In this document: positions 1 to 8,975 of the stretch, one piece after another
Position numbering within the stretch: the stretch's first letter is position 1
Layout: the number at the start of each line of letters is the position of its first letter
NCBI GenBank assembly: GCA_047627915.1
Contig: JBLHTZ010000002.1
Coordinates: 61,888 to 125,887, forward strand
DNA from: NORP294 sp047627915
Lineage (GTDB): Bacteria > Bacteroidota > Bacteroidia > Flavobacteriales_E > Vicingaceae
Reading direction: 5' to 3'
Length of the DNA stretch: 64,000 nt
Position numbers and translations under genes: made by a program
The notes under the pieces: model-generated
What the model was told of the DNA's origin: nothing
Databases searched by the model: none
The model's input: only the letters and a program-made list of their open reading frames with translations

Positions 1-936
1 TGGTAACGGCGAAGTCGCCTAAACTCATTAAAGCAGTTTTAACAATTGGCTCATTGTCCTTTTTTTCTTCAAGGGTTCTATTGTCGATAACGAGAGGATG
101 GTTTTCGCATTCTTCTCGCATAATTTTCTTAGCGAGGTCAATGTCACTGTCATAAGAAATTCCAATTTCGATTCGCTCACAACACTTTTTTTCACCTAAA
201 TCATAATTTACCAGCTTTTCTTTGTTGATGATGGAATTTGGAATGACAATCATTTTGTTATCAAAATTTCGGATAACGGTATGTCGAAGTGTAATGTCTG
301 TAACTACTCCAACCATATCGTCCGTAATTTTTACAATGTCACCAACTTTAAAAGGTTTGAAAGAAATGATGAAAATACCGCCTACTAAATTTGCCAAAGC
401 TTCTTGAGAGGCGACCCCTGCGATAATTGCAATAACGCCGGCTCCTCCGAGGAAAGTTTGTGCAACTCCTTTTAGAGAAGGGAAGGCTAACAGACCAAAT
501 AAGATGCCGACAGAGTAAATCGTAATAACAGCGACATACCGAAGAAATTTGAAACTTGTTGGGTCCTCTTTGTGCTTTATTTTTTTCTGAATTTTTCTTC
601 TAAACCACATGTTTACTGAGGTGGAAGCTACGATCGTTCCTATTGCTAAGAAGCCTAAATACAAGACAAGTTTTAGGTTTTTTAGAATAATAGCGTCTTT
701 ATCCTCATCAACAAAAATAAAGCTGAGTCCGATGGCACCTACTACAACCCATAGTGCATTTAAAATGCGTTTTACCAAATTCAGAGCGTGAGGGTCTTCT
801 CCAGGAAATTTTCTTTTTTCTATCTTCAACAACCAGTTATATATAAGTTTGGTCAAAATTTGAAGCATGATTACTCCAAGAATGACCAGTGCGGCATAAA
901 TAATTAATGGTTTGTATAACTCAAAAATCTCTATCA
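1..936 (-). CDS. Mechanosensitive ion channel, MscS family (C-terminus cut by window edge)
   Basis: The reverse strand is open from an ATG at 936 to the window edge (312 codons, no stop reached). It begins MIEIFELYKPLIIYAALVIL, followed by further hydrophobic helices. A glycine/alanine-rich pore helix containing GGAGVIAIIAGVASQEALANL lies near residues 155-180. Next come the beta-domain signature KVGDIVKITDDMVGVV and TLRHTVIRNFDNKMIVIPNS, both characteristic of MscS. The protein should be an inner-membrane tension-gated channel releasing solutes on hypo-osmotic shock. The C-terminal alpha/beta domain continues outside the window. The family is clear; the ion preference and physiological trigger cannot be read from the sequence. 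Confidence 0.93.
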
Positions 937-1109
937 TTATTTCTCGTTTAAATTCGTTTTGAGAATATAAATATTTAAAAATAGGCTGCTTTAGATACAG
1001 CAAATTTAGCTCTTTTAAAATCTTAAAAATGCCCTTTTGTCAAAGCATTCGATTTCTTAGAAAATAAAACTGGTTATCTTCACCTATTGATATTTAAAAT
1101 ATTGGAATA

Positions 1110-2185
1110 ATGAAAGGAAGACAAATTTTTACGCTAGTAACAATCATCCTAATCACATCTATAGGACTCCTATATACTATCTGGAAACCTGTTGTTTGGT
1201 CTTTTATTTTTATAGTCCCGTTAGTTTTAATTGGAGTGAGAGACATGATTCAACCCAAACACTCGATTCGAAAGAACATTCCTTTAATTGGGAATTTTCG
1301 ATACATATTTGAGGCCACTTGTCCTGAAATAGTGCAATACTTTGTTGAAACGGATATGGAATGCCGTCCTTTTAATCGTTTGTTTCGTTCCATTATTAAC
1401 CACCGATCAAAAACACACCTGAGATTGCTGCAATTCGACATGTTGAACCGCAGACTACTGTAGTTTCACCTTCTAGCCATAAAGCATTTAACGATTCTGA
1501 AGTGCTCATGCACTTCATTCAGCAGCTTAGAGAATTGTCTGGTGGTAAACCGGTCGGCTTTAAACTTTCTATTGGCAAGGAGTCTGAGTTTATTAACATT
1601 TGTAACGCAATCATTAGTACAGGTATTAAGCCTGATTTTATCACGATTGACGGTGGAGAATGAGGAACAGGGGCGGCTCTTATTGAATTTTTAAATAGAA
1701 TTGGGACTCCTTTGCGAGAAGGACTTGCTTTCGCGGTAAATAAATTGAGAGGATACGATTTATAAAAAGGCATAAAAGTGATTGCTTCGGGAAAGGTAGT
1801 AACAGGTTTTTAAATTGCTCGACTAATTGCTTTGGGATCAGACATGGTCAATTCTGCACAAGTAATGATGATGTCGAATGGGTGCATTCAAGTATTGCAA
1901 TGCAATAACAACACATGTCCAGTTGGAGTCGCCACACAAGATGCTTCCCCAATGAAAGGTTTGGTGGTTAATGATAAGGCTCCTCGAGCAGCGAATTATC
2001 ATTCACACAACCATAAAAGTTTTATTGAGCTATTAGAAGCAACAGGTGTGAATCACATTTCTGAATTGTGCAGATGTCACATTTATAGGAGAATTAATAT
2101 GTCGTCTAAAAAAACGTACGAAGAAATTTGGCTTTCTGTTAAAGTGGGATCTTTAGTGAATCAAATAGCGGAGTTGCTGAATTAA
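1110..2185 (+). pseudogene. Decayed FMN-binding glutamate synthase-family gene (internal deletion, frameshift, stops)
   Basis: The first open stretch (1110-1463) has an N-terminal membrane segment and then PLIGNFRYIFEATCPEIVQY and FNRLFRS, as in FMN-dependent glutamate synthase-like proteins (COG0069). Around 1420 it jumps to a later part of the family in another frame: EIAAIRHVEPQTTVVSPSSH, HFIQQLRELSGGKPVGFKLS, DFITIDGGE, PLREGLAF, KVIASGKVVTGF, NNTCPVGVATQD. Roughly 150 residues of the central FMN-binding region are missing. In-frame stops interrupt the GGE-GTG, GYDL-KGI and TGF-IAR motifs. The last piece (1832-2185) is intact and ends in the usual C-terminal region. It cannot make a working enzyme. 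I see no other copy in the window. Confidence 0.88.
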
Positions 2186-2231
2186 TTAATGTAATAAGGT
2201 CTTATCTATTTTGAATAAAGCCTCGTTCAAT

Positions 2232-2266
2232 AAAAAATCCCATTGCGCAAAAGCGGAATGGGATTT
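2232..2266 (-). terminator. Intrinsic terminator downstream of tRNA-Arg
   Basis: AAATCCCATT and AATGGGATTT form a long stem, extended inward by GC pairs with one mismatch, around an AAAA loop. Read on the minus strand it follows the tRNA gene and ends in a T-rich run. It may also stop plus-strand transcription from the decayed gene. Confidence 0.8.
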
Positions 2267-2276
2267 AATTTTCTAG

Positions 2277-2350
2277 TGACCTCGGCAAGATTCAAACTTG
2301 CAACCTCCACAGCCGTAATGTGGTGCACTATTCAGTTATGCTACGAGGCC
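2277..2350 (-). tRNA. tRNA-Arg (anticodon ACG)
   Basis: A 74-nt cloverleaf folds cleanly on the minus strand. The acceptor stem is GGCCTCG/CGAGGTC with discriminator A, the D-stem GCAT/GTGC, the anticodon stem CCACA/TGTGG with loop TTACGGC (anticodon ACG, reading CGN after A34-to-I editing), and the T-stem GCAAG/CTTGC. No CCA is encoded. The D-loop reads AACTGAATA where AACTGGATA is usual, and the T-loop reads TTTGAAT where TTCGAAT is usual. Position 19 is therefore A and position 56 is U, a paired change of a nearly invariant tertiary contact (see findings). All stems are intact, which argues for a functional gene. Confidence 0.93.
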
Positions 2351-2362
2351 TTTTAATGGCTG

Positions 2363-2370
2363 CAAAAGTA
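2363..2370 (-). promoter_or_regulatory. -7 box of the tRNA-Arg promoter
   Basis: TACTTTTG matches the Bacteroidota -7 consensus TAnnTTTG on the minus strand and lies 12 nt upstream of the tRNA 5' end. No clear TTG -33 element is visible. Confidence 0.6.
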
Positions 2371-2590
2371 GAAAAATAGATAGAACTGACTCTTAAAATG
2401 GTAGTTTATTTTTTTATGCGATTTTACTTCAATGAAATGTAAAGAATCAATAATCGCTTGGTTTAATTACTTCATAGTATCAGAAAATGAAAAGAATTGA
2501 CTTTTTCCAATTTGCAAACCGAATTAGTTAATTTTAGGAAGTTGGTTTTTTGCGCCTAAAAGCATTTTTAAAACAAAAAAATAAATTATC

Positions 2591-4498
2591 ATGAGCAATT
2601 ATCACATCAAGAACTTAGAAGAGTATTGGCAAGTGTACCGCAAATCTGTGCGGAACCCTGAAAATTTTTGGGAAGAAATAGCAGAGGAACATTTCTTATG
2701 GAGAAAGAAATGGGATAAAGTATTAGAGTGGGACTTTTCAAAACCTGAAGTACAATGGTATAAAGGAGCTAAACTGAACATTACTGAAAACTGTATTGAT
2801 CGGCATCTAACAACAAGAGCTGATAAAACAGCCATTCTTTTTGAACCGAACGATCCAAAAGAAAAAGCGCAGCACATCTCATATAAAGAACTTCATGAAA
2901 GAGTTTGCAAATTTGCGAATGTTTTAAAGTCTCAAGGAATTGAAAAAGGCGACCGTGTGTGTATTTATTTACCGATGATTCCTGAATTAGCGGTTTCTGT
3001 TTTAGCTTGCGCTAGAATTGGGGCGGTGCATTCAGTAGTTTTTGCTGGTTTTAGTTCTTCGGCGTTGGCTACGAGAATTAACGATTGCGATTGCAAAATG
3101 GTAATCTGTTCCGATGGTTCCTACCGAGGAGCAAAAACCGTCGACTTAAAAGGAATTGTTGACCAAGCCTTAGAGACTTGTCCTGGTGTAGAAACTAATT
3201 TAGTTGTAAACCGAACTGGAGGTGAAGTAACCATGAAAGAAGGTAGAGATCTTTGGATTCAGCCATTGTTAAACGTTGCTTCTGCAGACTGCGAAGCTAC
3301 TATAGTAGAAGCAGAAGACCCATTGTTTATTTTATACACCTCAGGTTCTACTGGAAAGCCAAAAGGTATGGTGCATACCACAGCAGGCTACATGGTGTAT
3401 ACGGCTTTTACTTTCAAAAATGTATTTCAATACCGAGAAAATGATGTGTACTGGTGCACCGCCGATATTGGGTGGATTACTGGACACAGCTACATTGTGT
3501 ATGGCCCTCTAGCCAATGGAGCTACAACTGTAATGTTTGAAGGTGTTCCCTCTTATCCAGATTACGGGCGTTTTTGGGAAATTGTAGAAAAACATAAAGT
3601 GACTCAATTTTATACCGCTCCAACGGCTATTCGAGCGTTAGCAAAAGAAAATTTAGAATTTGTGGACAAACATGATTTAAGTAGTTTAAAAGTGTTGGGA
3701 ACTGTTGGAGAGCCGATTAATGAAGAAGCATGGCACTGGTACAACGATCATGTAGGAAAGCAAAAAAGCCCGATTGTAGATACTTGGTGGCAAACTGAGA
3801 CTGGTGGAATTATGATTAGCCCAATTCCATATTCAACGCCAACCATTCCAACTTTTGCAACATTACCATTACCAGGAGTTCAACCTGCTTTGATGGATGA
3901 TAAAGGAGAGGAAATTATAGGTAACCAGGTAGAAGGTAGATTGACGATAAAATTTCCTTGGCCATCTATGGCGAGAACCATTTATGGTAATCACGATCGT
4001 TACAGAGAAACTTATTTTAGTGCCTTTAAAAATATGTATTTCACCGGCGATGGAGCGCGAAGAGATGCAGTAGGTTATTACCGTATTACCGGAAGAGTTG
4101 ACGATGTAATTATTGTGAGTGGTCACAATTTAGGAACCGCACCAATTGAAGATGCGATAAATGAACATCCTGCAGTAGCAGAAAGTGCTATTGTAGGTTT
4201 TCCGCATGACATAAAAGGAAATGCTCTGTATGGTTACGTTACGTTGAAAGAGACCGGAGAAGGTAGAGATCATGATAACCTAAGAAAGGAAATCAATCAG
4301 TTGATTACCGATAGAATTGGGCCAATCGCAAAACTAAATAAGATTCAATTTACTACTGGTCTGCCGAAAACAAGAAGCGGAAAAATTATGAGAAGAATTC
4401 TCCGCAAAATTGCCGAGAAGGATACCGGTAACTTAGGAGACACAAGTACATTATTGAATCCTGAAGTGGTTCAGGAAATAATTGACAAAGCATTGTAA
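2591..4498 (+). CDS. acs: Acetyl-CoA synthetase (acetate-CoA ligase, AMP-forming)
   Basis: This 635-aa protein has the usual family length. It converts acetate, ATP and CoA to acetyl-CoA through acetyl-AMP. The ATP-binding P-loop-like motif YTSGSTGKPKGM (about residues 248-259) is present, as are GTVGEPINEEAWHWY and the adenylation motif DTWWQTETGG. The C-terminal hinge region contains YFTGDGARRD and TGRVDDVIIVSGHNLGT. The C-terminal PKTRSGKIMRR holds the catalytic lysine (about 598) that acetylation usually switches off. The ATG at 2591 starts the conserved N-terminal region. The gene stands alone, converging on the K+ channel gene, and complements the acyl-CoA hydrolase/transferase at 7677 in acetate metabolism. 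Confidence 0.97.
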   Translation: MSNYHIKNLEEYWQVYRKSVRNPENFWEEIAEEHFLWRKKWDKVLEWDFSKPEVQWYKGAKLNITENCIDRHLTTRADKTAILFEPNDPKEKAQHISYKELHERVCKFANVLKSQGIEKGDRVCIYLPMIPELAVSVLACARIGAVHSVVFAGFSSSALATRINDCDCKMVICSDGSYRGAKTVDLKGIVDQALETCPGVETNLVVNRTGGEVTMKEGRDLWIQPLLNVASADCEATIVEAEDPLFILYTSGSTGKPKGMVHTTAGYMVYTAFTFKNVFQYRENDVYWCTADIGWITGHSYIVYGPLANGATTVMFEGVPSYPDYGRFWEIVEKHKVTQFYTAPTAIRALAKENLEFVDKHDLSSLKVLGTVGEPINEEAWHWYNDHVGKQKSPIVDTWWQTETGGIMISPIPYSTPTIPTFATLPLPGVQPALMDDKGEEIIGNQVEGRLTIKFPWPSMARTIYGNHDRYRETYFSAFKNMYFTGDGARRDAVGYYRITGRVDDVIIVSGHNLGTAPIEDAINEHPAVAESAIVGFPHDIKGNALYGYVTLKETGEGRDHDNLRKEINQLITDRIGPIAKLNKIQFTTGLPKTRSGKIMRRILRKIAEKDTGNLGDTSTLLNPEVVQEIIDKAL

Positions 4499-4512
4499 TT
4501 TATTAGATTCAT

Positions 4513-4537
4513 TCGCCGCTCTCAAAAGGAGTGGCGA
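4513..4537. terminator. Hairpin between convergent acs and K+ channel genes
   Basis: TCGCCGCTC and GAGTGGCGA form a 9-bp stem (one G-U pair) around TCAAAAG, within the 44 bp separating two convergent stop codons. There is no strong T-run, so terminator function is inferred from position. Confidence 0.5.
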
Positions 4538-4542
4538 GTGGA

Positions 4543-5469
4543 TTAATTCAATTCAACCTTTTCAGTTTCTGATAATCGGCTAATGTCAATCTGCATTCCA
4601 TCTTTTTCTGGTTGAATGACGTTCACAAATTTTTCTCCAAAGGCAACTTCGGCAGCTTTGTAAGAAGTTCGAGAATAAACAACTTGAGAGGTAGATTCAT
4701 CAAAAGCTTTAATGAGCGATATGAATTCAACATCGCGCTGAGTAAGCTCTTCTGTACCCATGTTTTTTAAAGGGCTTTCGTTGTCAATAGGGTGAACAAT
4801 GGTCCATGTGTAGGGCAAAAATGCTACTTTATGGCGCTCTAGCGTAAGCGAGGAGAACTCTCTTAAGTCAGAATCTTTTCTCCGAAAGGATACAGAAACA
4901 TTGACCTCTAATTCCAATAAATGATTGCTTTGTGGGTTTACAATTTTGTACATAAATGCATTTATTCCTTGGTAAGGAGCAATTACTGCTTTTTCACTGT
5001 GCTTTATAGTGGCAGAAGATTTCGAGAACCTTCCGTAGACCAATCCTGTAGCAAGCGCAAATGATAGTAATCCTAACATAGACTCAATCGCTGCAACTGT
5101 ATTGGCCAAGTGTCCCATTGGAGCAACTCTTCCATAGCCTAAGGTGGTAATTGTTTGCGCACTGAAAAAGAAGGCTTCTATAAATTGTTCGGCAGAAGAA
5201 GTGGCATTAATTCCTGTTAAATTTTCTACTCCGATAAAATAAAAAGCCGTGGCAAAAATTAAATTCACAATGAAGTAAGTGGCCAAAATAAATCCTAAGA
5301 AACGCACCCATGATACTGAAATCAGGGTATGAAAAAGATTAACGCGTTCTGAAAAAGGAGCATTGACCTTTTTTACATTAAAACTGCCATCTTTGTTTAG
5401 CGCTCTAAAATTGGCAGAAGAGCTTTTAGAACCAAGTCCTAAATCGTCGTGTTTTTTGTCTGTTGTCAT
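4543..5469 (-). CDS. Inward-rectifier-type (Kir) potassium channel
   Basis: The 308-aa protein has two transmembrane helices (about 52-80 and 125-150) flanking a pore loop with the K+ selectivity filter TLGYG (residues 109-113). A C-terminal immunoglobulin-like cytoplasmic domain follows, with the Kir signature FLPYTWTIVHPI. This is the architecture of bacterial KirBac channels, and the length fits. The ATG at 5469 (MTTDKKHDDLG) precedes a short cytoplasmic slide-helix region. The channel should pass K+ across the inner membrane. A fragment very similar to its TWTIVH segment lies just upstream on the other strand at 5618, suggesting a lost paralogue. Confidence 0.93.
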   Translation of the reverse strand: MTTDKKHDDLGLGSKSSSANFRALNKDGSFNVKKVNAPFSERVNLFHTLISVSWVRFLGFILATYFIVNLIFATAFYFIGVENLTGINATSSAEQFIEAFFFSAQTITTLGYGRVAPMGHLANTVAAIESMLGLLSFALATGLVYGRFSKSSATIKHSEKAVIAPYQGINAFMYKIVNPQSNHLLELEVNVSVSFRRKDSDLREFSSLTLERHKVAFLPYTWTIVHPIDNESPLKNMGTEELTQRDVEFISLIKAFDESTSQVVYSRTSYKAAEVAFGEKFVNVIQPEKDGMQIDISRLSETEKVELN

Positions 5470-5617
5470 AGAATTTTGTTCAGGGTAGTAAAAATCGGAT
5501 AATTATGTAAAAGCGATGCTCTGGTTTGGGTGCAATCTTAATTTCTATGGATTAAAGAATAGACTAAACCTTGGTGAATAATTACAGTCGATCGTACTGG
5601 GAATGCTTATGTGGTTT

Positions 5618-5667
5618 ATGTTCGTGGCATTTATACCCTACACATGGACCATCGTTCATCATTTTAG
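5618..5667 (+). pseudogene. Short remnant of a Kir channel gene, in otherwise unassigned DNA (5470-5917)
   Basis: Read from 5618, this encodes MFVAFIPYTWTIVHHF, close to VAFLPYTWTIVHPI of the channel gene at 4543-5469. At the DNA level 33 of 39 aligned bases agree, including an uninterrupted CCCTACACATGGACCAT, and most differences fall at third codon positions. Similarity stops abruptly on both sides. The surrounding 450 bp carries a 94-codon open frame (5571-5855, GTG start) in a different frame from the remnant. It has no recognisable domain, and I do not consider it a supported gene. Confidence 0.6.
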
Positions 5668-5917
5668 ATGACATTATTCTGAAATACGACATCTCTTTTT
5701 TAACGGACGCAGGCTTGCAAAAAACTGTGAACATGACCCCATATTATAAGAATGAGTCCAAGAAGGGAACCGCCATACAACTGGTGTGCAAATCCCGAAC
5801 GATAAACCCACCAGGGTGCCAAGAGAACGGCGGTGCTGTGGTGATTGAGAGGTAGGGAAGTGTATTGTTGGGTTTACACCCTTCGTACTCTAATTATTCG
5901 ATTTATGCCGTTCACAC

Positions 5918-7183
5918 TTACTTGGTGGCACCGGAACTACTTTCTCTGCTCATAACCTTCTTAACCAATTTCTCTACGCTTAAGCCTTGTACTAAAATCG
6001 AAAAGACAACTACGATATAGGTTAGTACTAAAAACATTTCTCGATGCATGGAGTCTGTTAAACTTAACGCCAAAGCAATGGAGATGCCACCTCTTAAGCC
6101 GCCCCAAGTCATAATTAAATTGGTTTTTGGCACAAACTCTAATTTCTTTTCAAACAGTTTTATAGGTATCCATAGTGACCAATAGCGGCTAATAACCACA
6201 ACAGGTATCGCCAATAATCCTGCTAAAATATAATCGCCCTCATAAGTGAGAATCAGCATTTCCATCCCTATTAATACGAACAAAATTGCGTTCAATAAGA
6301 TGTCAATCAATTCCCAAAATTTATCTACGTATCGCTCTGTAATTTCAGACATGGCACTATCTCTTATTCTATCGTTGCCAATTAACAAACCTGCTGCAAC
6401 CATGGCCAAAGGTGCTGAAAGATGAAACTGTTGAGCCGTAACGGTTCCCACCATAACAGCTGCTAAGGTGATAATAATTTCAGTACTAAAATCATCAATA
6501 GACTGCATTAACTTGTACGTAATCCACCCTATTATTAAACCTAACACAATGCCTCCGAACACCTCTTGGCCAAATAATTGAACGATGTCCATCGGATGGA
6601 CAGAACTACCTTCTGAACCGGCAATGTTGAAAATGGTTAAAAATATGACCACGCCCACACCATCGTTAAACAAAGACTCTCCAACAATTTTTGTCTCTAG
6701 CTTTTTTGGAACGTTCGCTTGTTTTAAGATGCCCAAAACAGCAATAGGATCTGTGGGGGAAATGAGCGCACCAAAAAGTAGGCAGTAAATAAAACCGATC
6801 GACATGCCTAAAAACTGAAGCAAGTAAAAGGTAATGGAACCAACAAGAAAGGTTGAAACTAAAATTCCCAAAGTTGCGAAGGCAATAATAGGCCATCGGT
6901 GAATTTTGAGTTGTTGAAAGTTAGTGTGCAATGCTCCAGCGAACAGCAAAAAGCTTAACATGTAATCCATTAATACCTTCTCAAAATCGATTTGCTCAAT
7001 CAATTCAATTTCAGCTTGCAGTAGCGTATCATCAAAATAACTGATTACCAACACCAGTAAGGTATACAAAATGGTAATCAACATTAAGCCAATGGTAGAA
7101 GGGAGCTTTAAAAACCGAGCATTGATATAACCAAATACCGCCGCCAAGAAAATGAGTGCCGTTAAAATAAAATACGAATCCAT
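5918..7183 (-). CDS. Na+/H+ antiporter, CPA1 (NhaP-type) family
   Basis: A 421-aa protein with about twelve hydrophobic helices from the first residue (MDSYFILTALIFLAAVFGYI). Family landmarks include GALISPTDPIAVLGIL, the ion-binding ESLFNDGVGVVIF region with its Asn-Asp pair, HLSAPLAMVAAGLLIGN and TWGGLRGGISIALALSL. It exchanges cytoplasmic Na+ or K+ for protons in the inner membrane. The ATG at 7183 gives a normal N-terminus. The C-terminus is short, with no long regulatory tail. It is monocistronic as far as I can see and sits next to the Kir channel, both serving cation balance. The exact ion cannot be deduced. Confidence 0.94.
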   Translation of the reverse strand: MDSYFILTALIFLAAVFGYINARFLKLPSTIGLMLITILYTLLVLVISYFDDTLLQAEIELIEQIDFEKVLMDYMLSFLLFAGALHTNFQQLKIHRWPIIAFATLGILVSTFLVGSITFYLLQFLGMSIGFIYCLLFGALISPTDPIAVLGILKQANVPKKLETKIVGESLFNDGVGVVIFLTIFNIAGSEGSSVHPMDIVQLFGQEVFGGIVLGLIIGWITYKLMQSIDDFSTEIIITLAAVMVGTVTAQQFHLSAPLAMVAAGLLIGNDRIRDSAMSEITERYVDKFWELIDILLNAILFVLIGMEMLILTYEGDYILAGLLAIPVVVISRYWSLWIPIKLFEKKLEFVPKTNLIMTWGGLRGGISIALALSLTDSMHREMFLVLTYIVVVFSILVQGLSVEKLVKKVMSRESSSGATK

Positions 7184-7267
7184 TTTTTTTAAATCTTATG
7201 AAAGTTAATATTACCCATCATTCCTCAATAGTGCTTTGCTAATAGTCTTTTGTGTTTTAGATTTTAG

Positions 7268-7444
7268 GTGTTGCAAAGAAATGAAGGGTATCGGGGAGTT
7301 GTGATTCTAGCGTCTAACACGGACGTTGATAAAGTTGAAGCCTTTTCGAGAGGCCTTCAAGCTACAATTCATCTCCCAATGCTAAATTCTCAAGGGCGGC
7401 TTCAGTTGTGGAAAAATACATTATGGTTTAAGTTTAATATATAT
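7268..7444 (+). pseudogene. Fragment of an AAA+ ATPase gene, in the gap 7184-7676
   Basis: The frame reads (V)LQRNEGYRGVVILASN, then FSRGLQATIHLPM and RLQLWKNT. This matches the sensor-1 strand (ILASN), the arginine-finger region (normally RRFQ, here RGLQ) and the segment after it in AAA+ ATPases of the kind found with contractile injection systems (Afp15-like) and related clusters. Walker A and B are absent, there is no start codon before it, and similarity ends after about 50 codons. It is a dead scrap, not a gene. The rest of 7184-7676 shows nothing recognisable. Confidence 0.65.
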
Positions 7445-7676
7445 TGCTCAATATTAAGCAGTTTTAATAACCTATAAAAAATAGAGATGTCTAGAAAGAC
7501 TCATTATTCAATTCCATTTTCAAAGAATAGTCAAAATTAATATCCTAATTATCTGCTAGATTCTATAAGTGTAAACTTTTAAATTATTCTACTGAAAGAC
7601 TGCTAAAAGTGACTTCTGTCATATCGAATTCTAAACTAGCAGTCTAATTTAGCTTCCTTAAAAAATACCCACCCAT

Positions 7677-8942
7677 ATGCAAATAGTTAGTGCAAAAGAA
7701 GCTGTCGATACCATTGAAAATAATTCAAATGTGTTCATTCATAGCGCGGCAATGACGCCAACGGTATTGGTGAATGCCCTAACAACTTATTGTAAGGAAG
7801 ATCATATTAGTTTAATACACATTCATACAGAAGGAACTGCTGGTTATGTATCTGATTTACCAAGTAACTTTCATACCTATTCCTGCTTTGTTGGTGGAAA
7901 TGTGAGAAAGCAAATCAATACGAATCGAAGAGCAAATTACATTCCTGTTTTTTTAAGTGAAGTCGGGAAGGTTTTGTCAGAGGGTGACAAGAAAGTAGAT
8001 GTAGCTCTTTTACGAGTTTCTCCGCCCGACGTCCATGGGTGGTGTTCTTTAGGTGTTTCATTAGACGTCACCATGGCGGCAATTAAGGCAGCGAAAAGAA
8101 TTATTGTGGAGTTTAATCCTCACGTTCCAAGAGTGCATGGTGACGGTTGGATTCATGTGAATGATGTTGATTTTGCGGTAGAAACGACCGAGCCAATGTT
8201 TAACTCAGAGCCTAAAGTATTAACGGAGCAAGAAATTAAAATAGGGACCCACATTACAGAATTGATTGAAGATGGCTCGACGCTCCAAATGGGAATTGGT
8301 GGAGTGCCAGATGCAGTTTTAGCCCAACTTACAAATCATAAAGATTTGGGAATTCATACAGAAATGTTTTCAGATGGAATATTGCCGTTGGTGGAAAAAG
8401 GTGTCGTTAATGGCAAGTTTAAAAAGATACTTCCGGGCAAGATTACGAGCTGTTTTGCAATCGGCTCCAATCGTTTGTATCAGTTTGTTGACGACAACCC
8501 GAGAATCGCTTTTAAAGAGGCCTCTTTTACAAACGATACTGCAAATATTCGAAAGAATCCGAAAGTGATTGCCATTAACAGTGCTATTGAAATTGACATT
8601 ACGGGGCAAGTTTGCGCTGACAGTATAGGAGCCTATCAGTACTCTGGAGTGGGAGGGCAAATGGACTTTATGCGCGGAGCAGCGCTTTCTGAAGGAGGTA
8701 AACCCATTATTGCACTAAGTTCAACCACCAGAAAAGGGGAAAGTAAAATCGCGGCATTTTTGAAAAAGGGGGCAAGCGTTACCACAACAAGAGCTCATGT
8801 GCATTGGGTGGTAACGGAATTTGGAGCTGTTAATTTGTTTGGGAAGGATTTAGTTGAGCGGGCAAATTTATTGACCTCCATCGCACACCCTAAACACAGA
8901 GAAGAATTGGAACGAGCAATAAAAGAACGCTTTAGGACTTAA
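7677..8942 (+). CDS. Acetyl-CoA hydrolase / 4-hydroxybutyrate CoA-transferase family protein
   Basis: The 421-aa length and motifs fit the Cat1/AbfT CoA-transferase family. GIGGVPDAVLAQL and HTEMFSDGILPLVEKG are present; the Glu of HTEM (about residue 229) should form the glutamyl-CoA thioester. GVGGQMDFMRGAALSEGG is the CoA-binding glycine-rich loop. HVHWVVTEFGAVNLFGKDL is also conserved. It moves CoA between acetyl-CoA and a short acyl acid, or hydrolyses acetyl-CoA; the acceptor cannot be read from sequence. The ATG at 7677 fits the family N-terminus. With Acs (2591) it could recycle acetate. Confidence 0.92.
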   Translation: MQIVSAKEAVDTIENNSNVFIHSAAMTPTVLVNALTTYCKEDHISLIHIHTEGTAGYVSDLPSNFHTYSCFVGGNVRKQINTNRRANYIPVFLSEVGKVLSEGDKKVDVALLRVSPPDVHGWCSLGVSLDVTMAAIKAAKRIIVEFNPHVPRVHGDGWIHVNDVDFAVETTEPMFNSEPKVLTEQEIKIGTHITELIEDGSTLQMGIGGVPDAVLAQLTNHKDLGIHTEMFSDGILPLVEKGVVNGKFKKILPGKITSCFAIGSNRLYQFVDDNPRIAFKEASFTNDTANIRKNPKVIAINSAIEIDITGQVCADSIGAYQYSGVGGQMDFMRGAALSEGGKPIIALSSTTRKGESKIAAFLKKGASVTTTRAHVHWVVTEFGAVNLFGKDLVERANLLTSIAHPKHREELERAIKERFRT

Positions 8943-8975
8943 GAGTAGTCAATTTTTATATTGAACTTCGCAAAC

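Noticed and set aside
5571..5855. 94-codon frame between the Kir and antiporter genes
   Set aside because: It reads across the Kir remnant in a different frame, has no recognisable domain and starts at GTG without a promoter box; probably decayed DNA.
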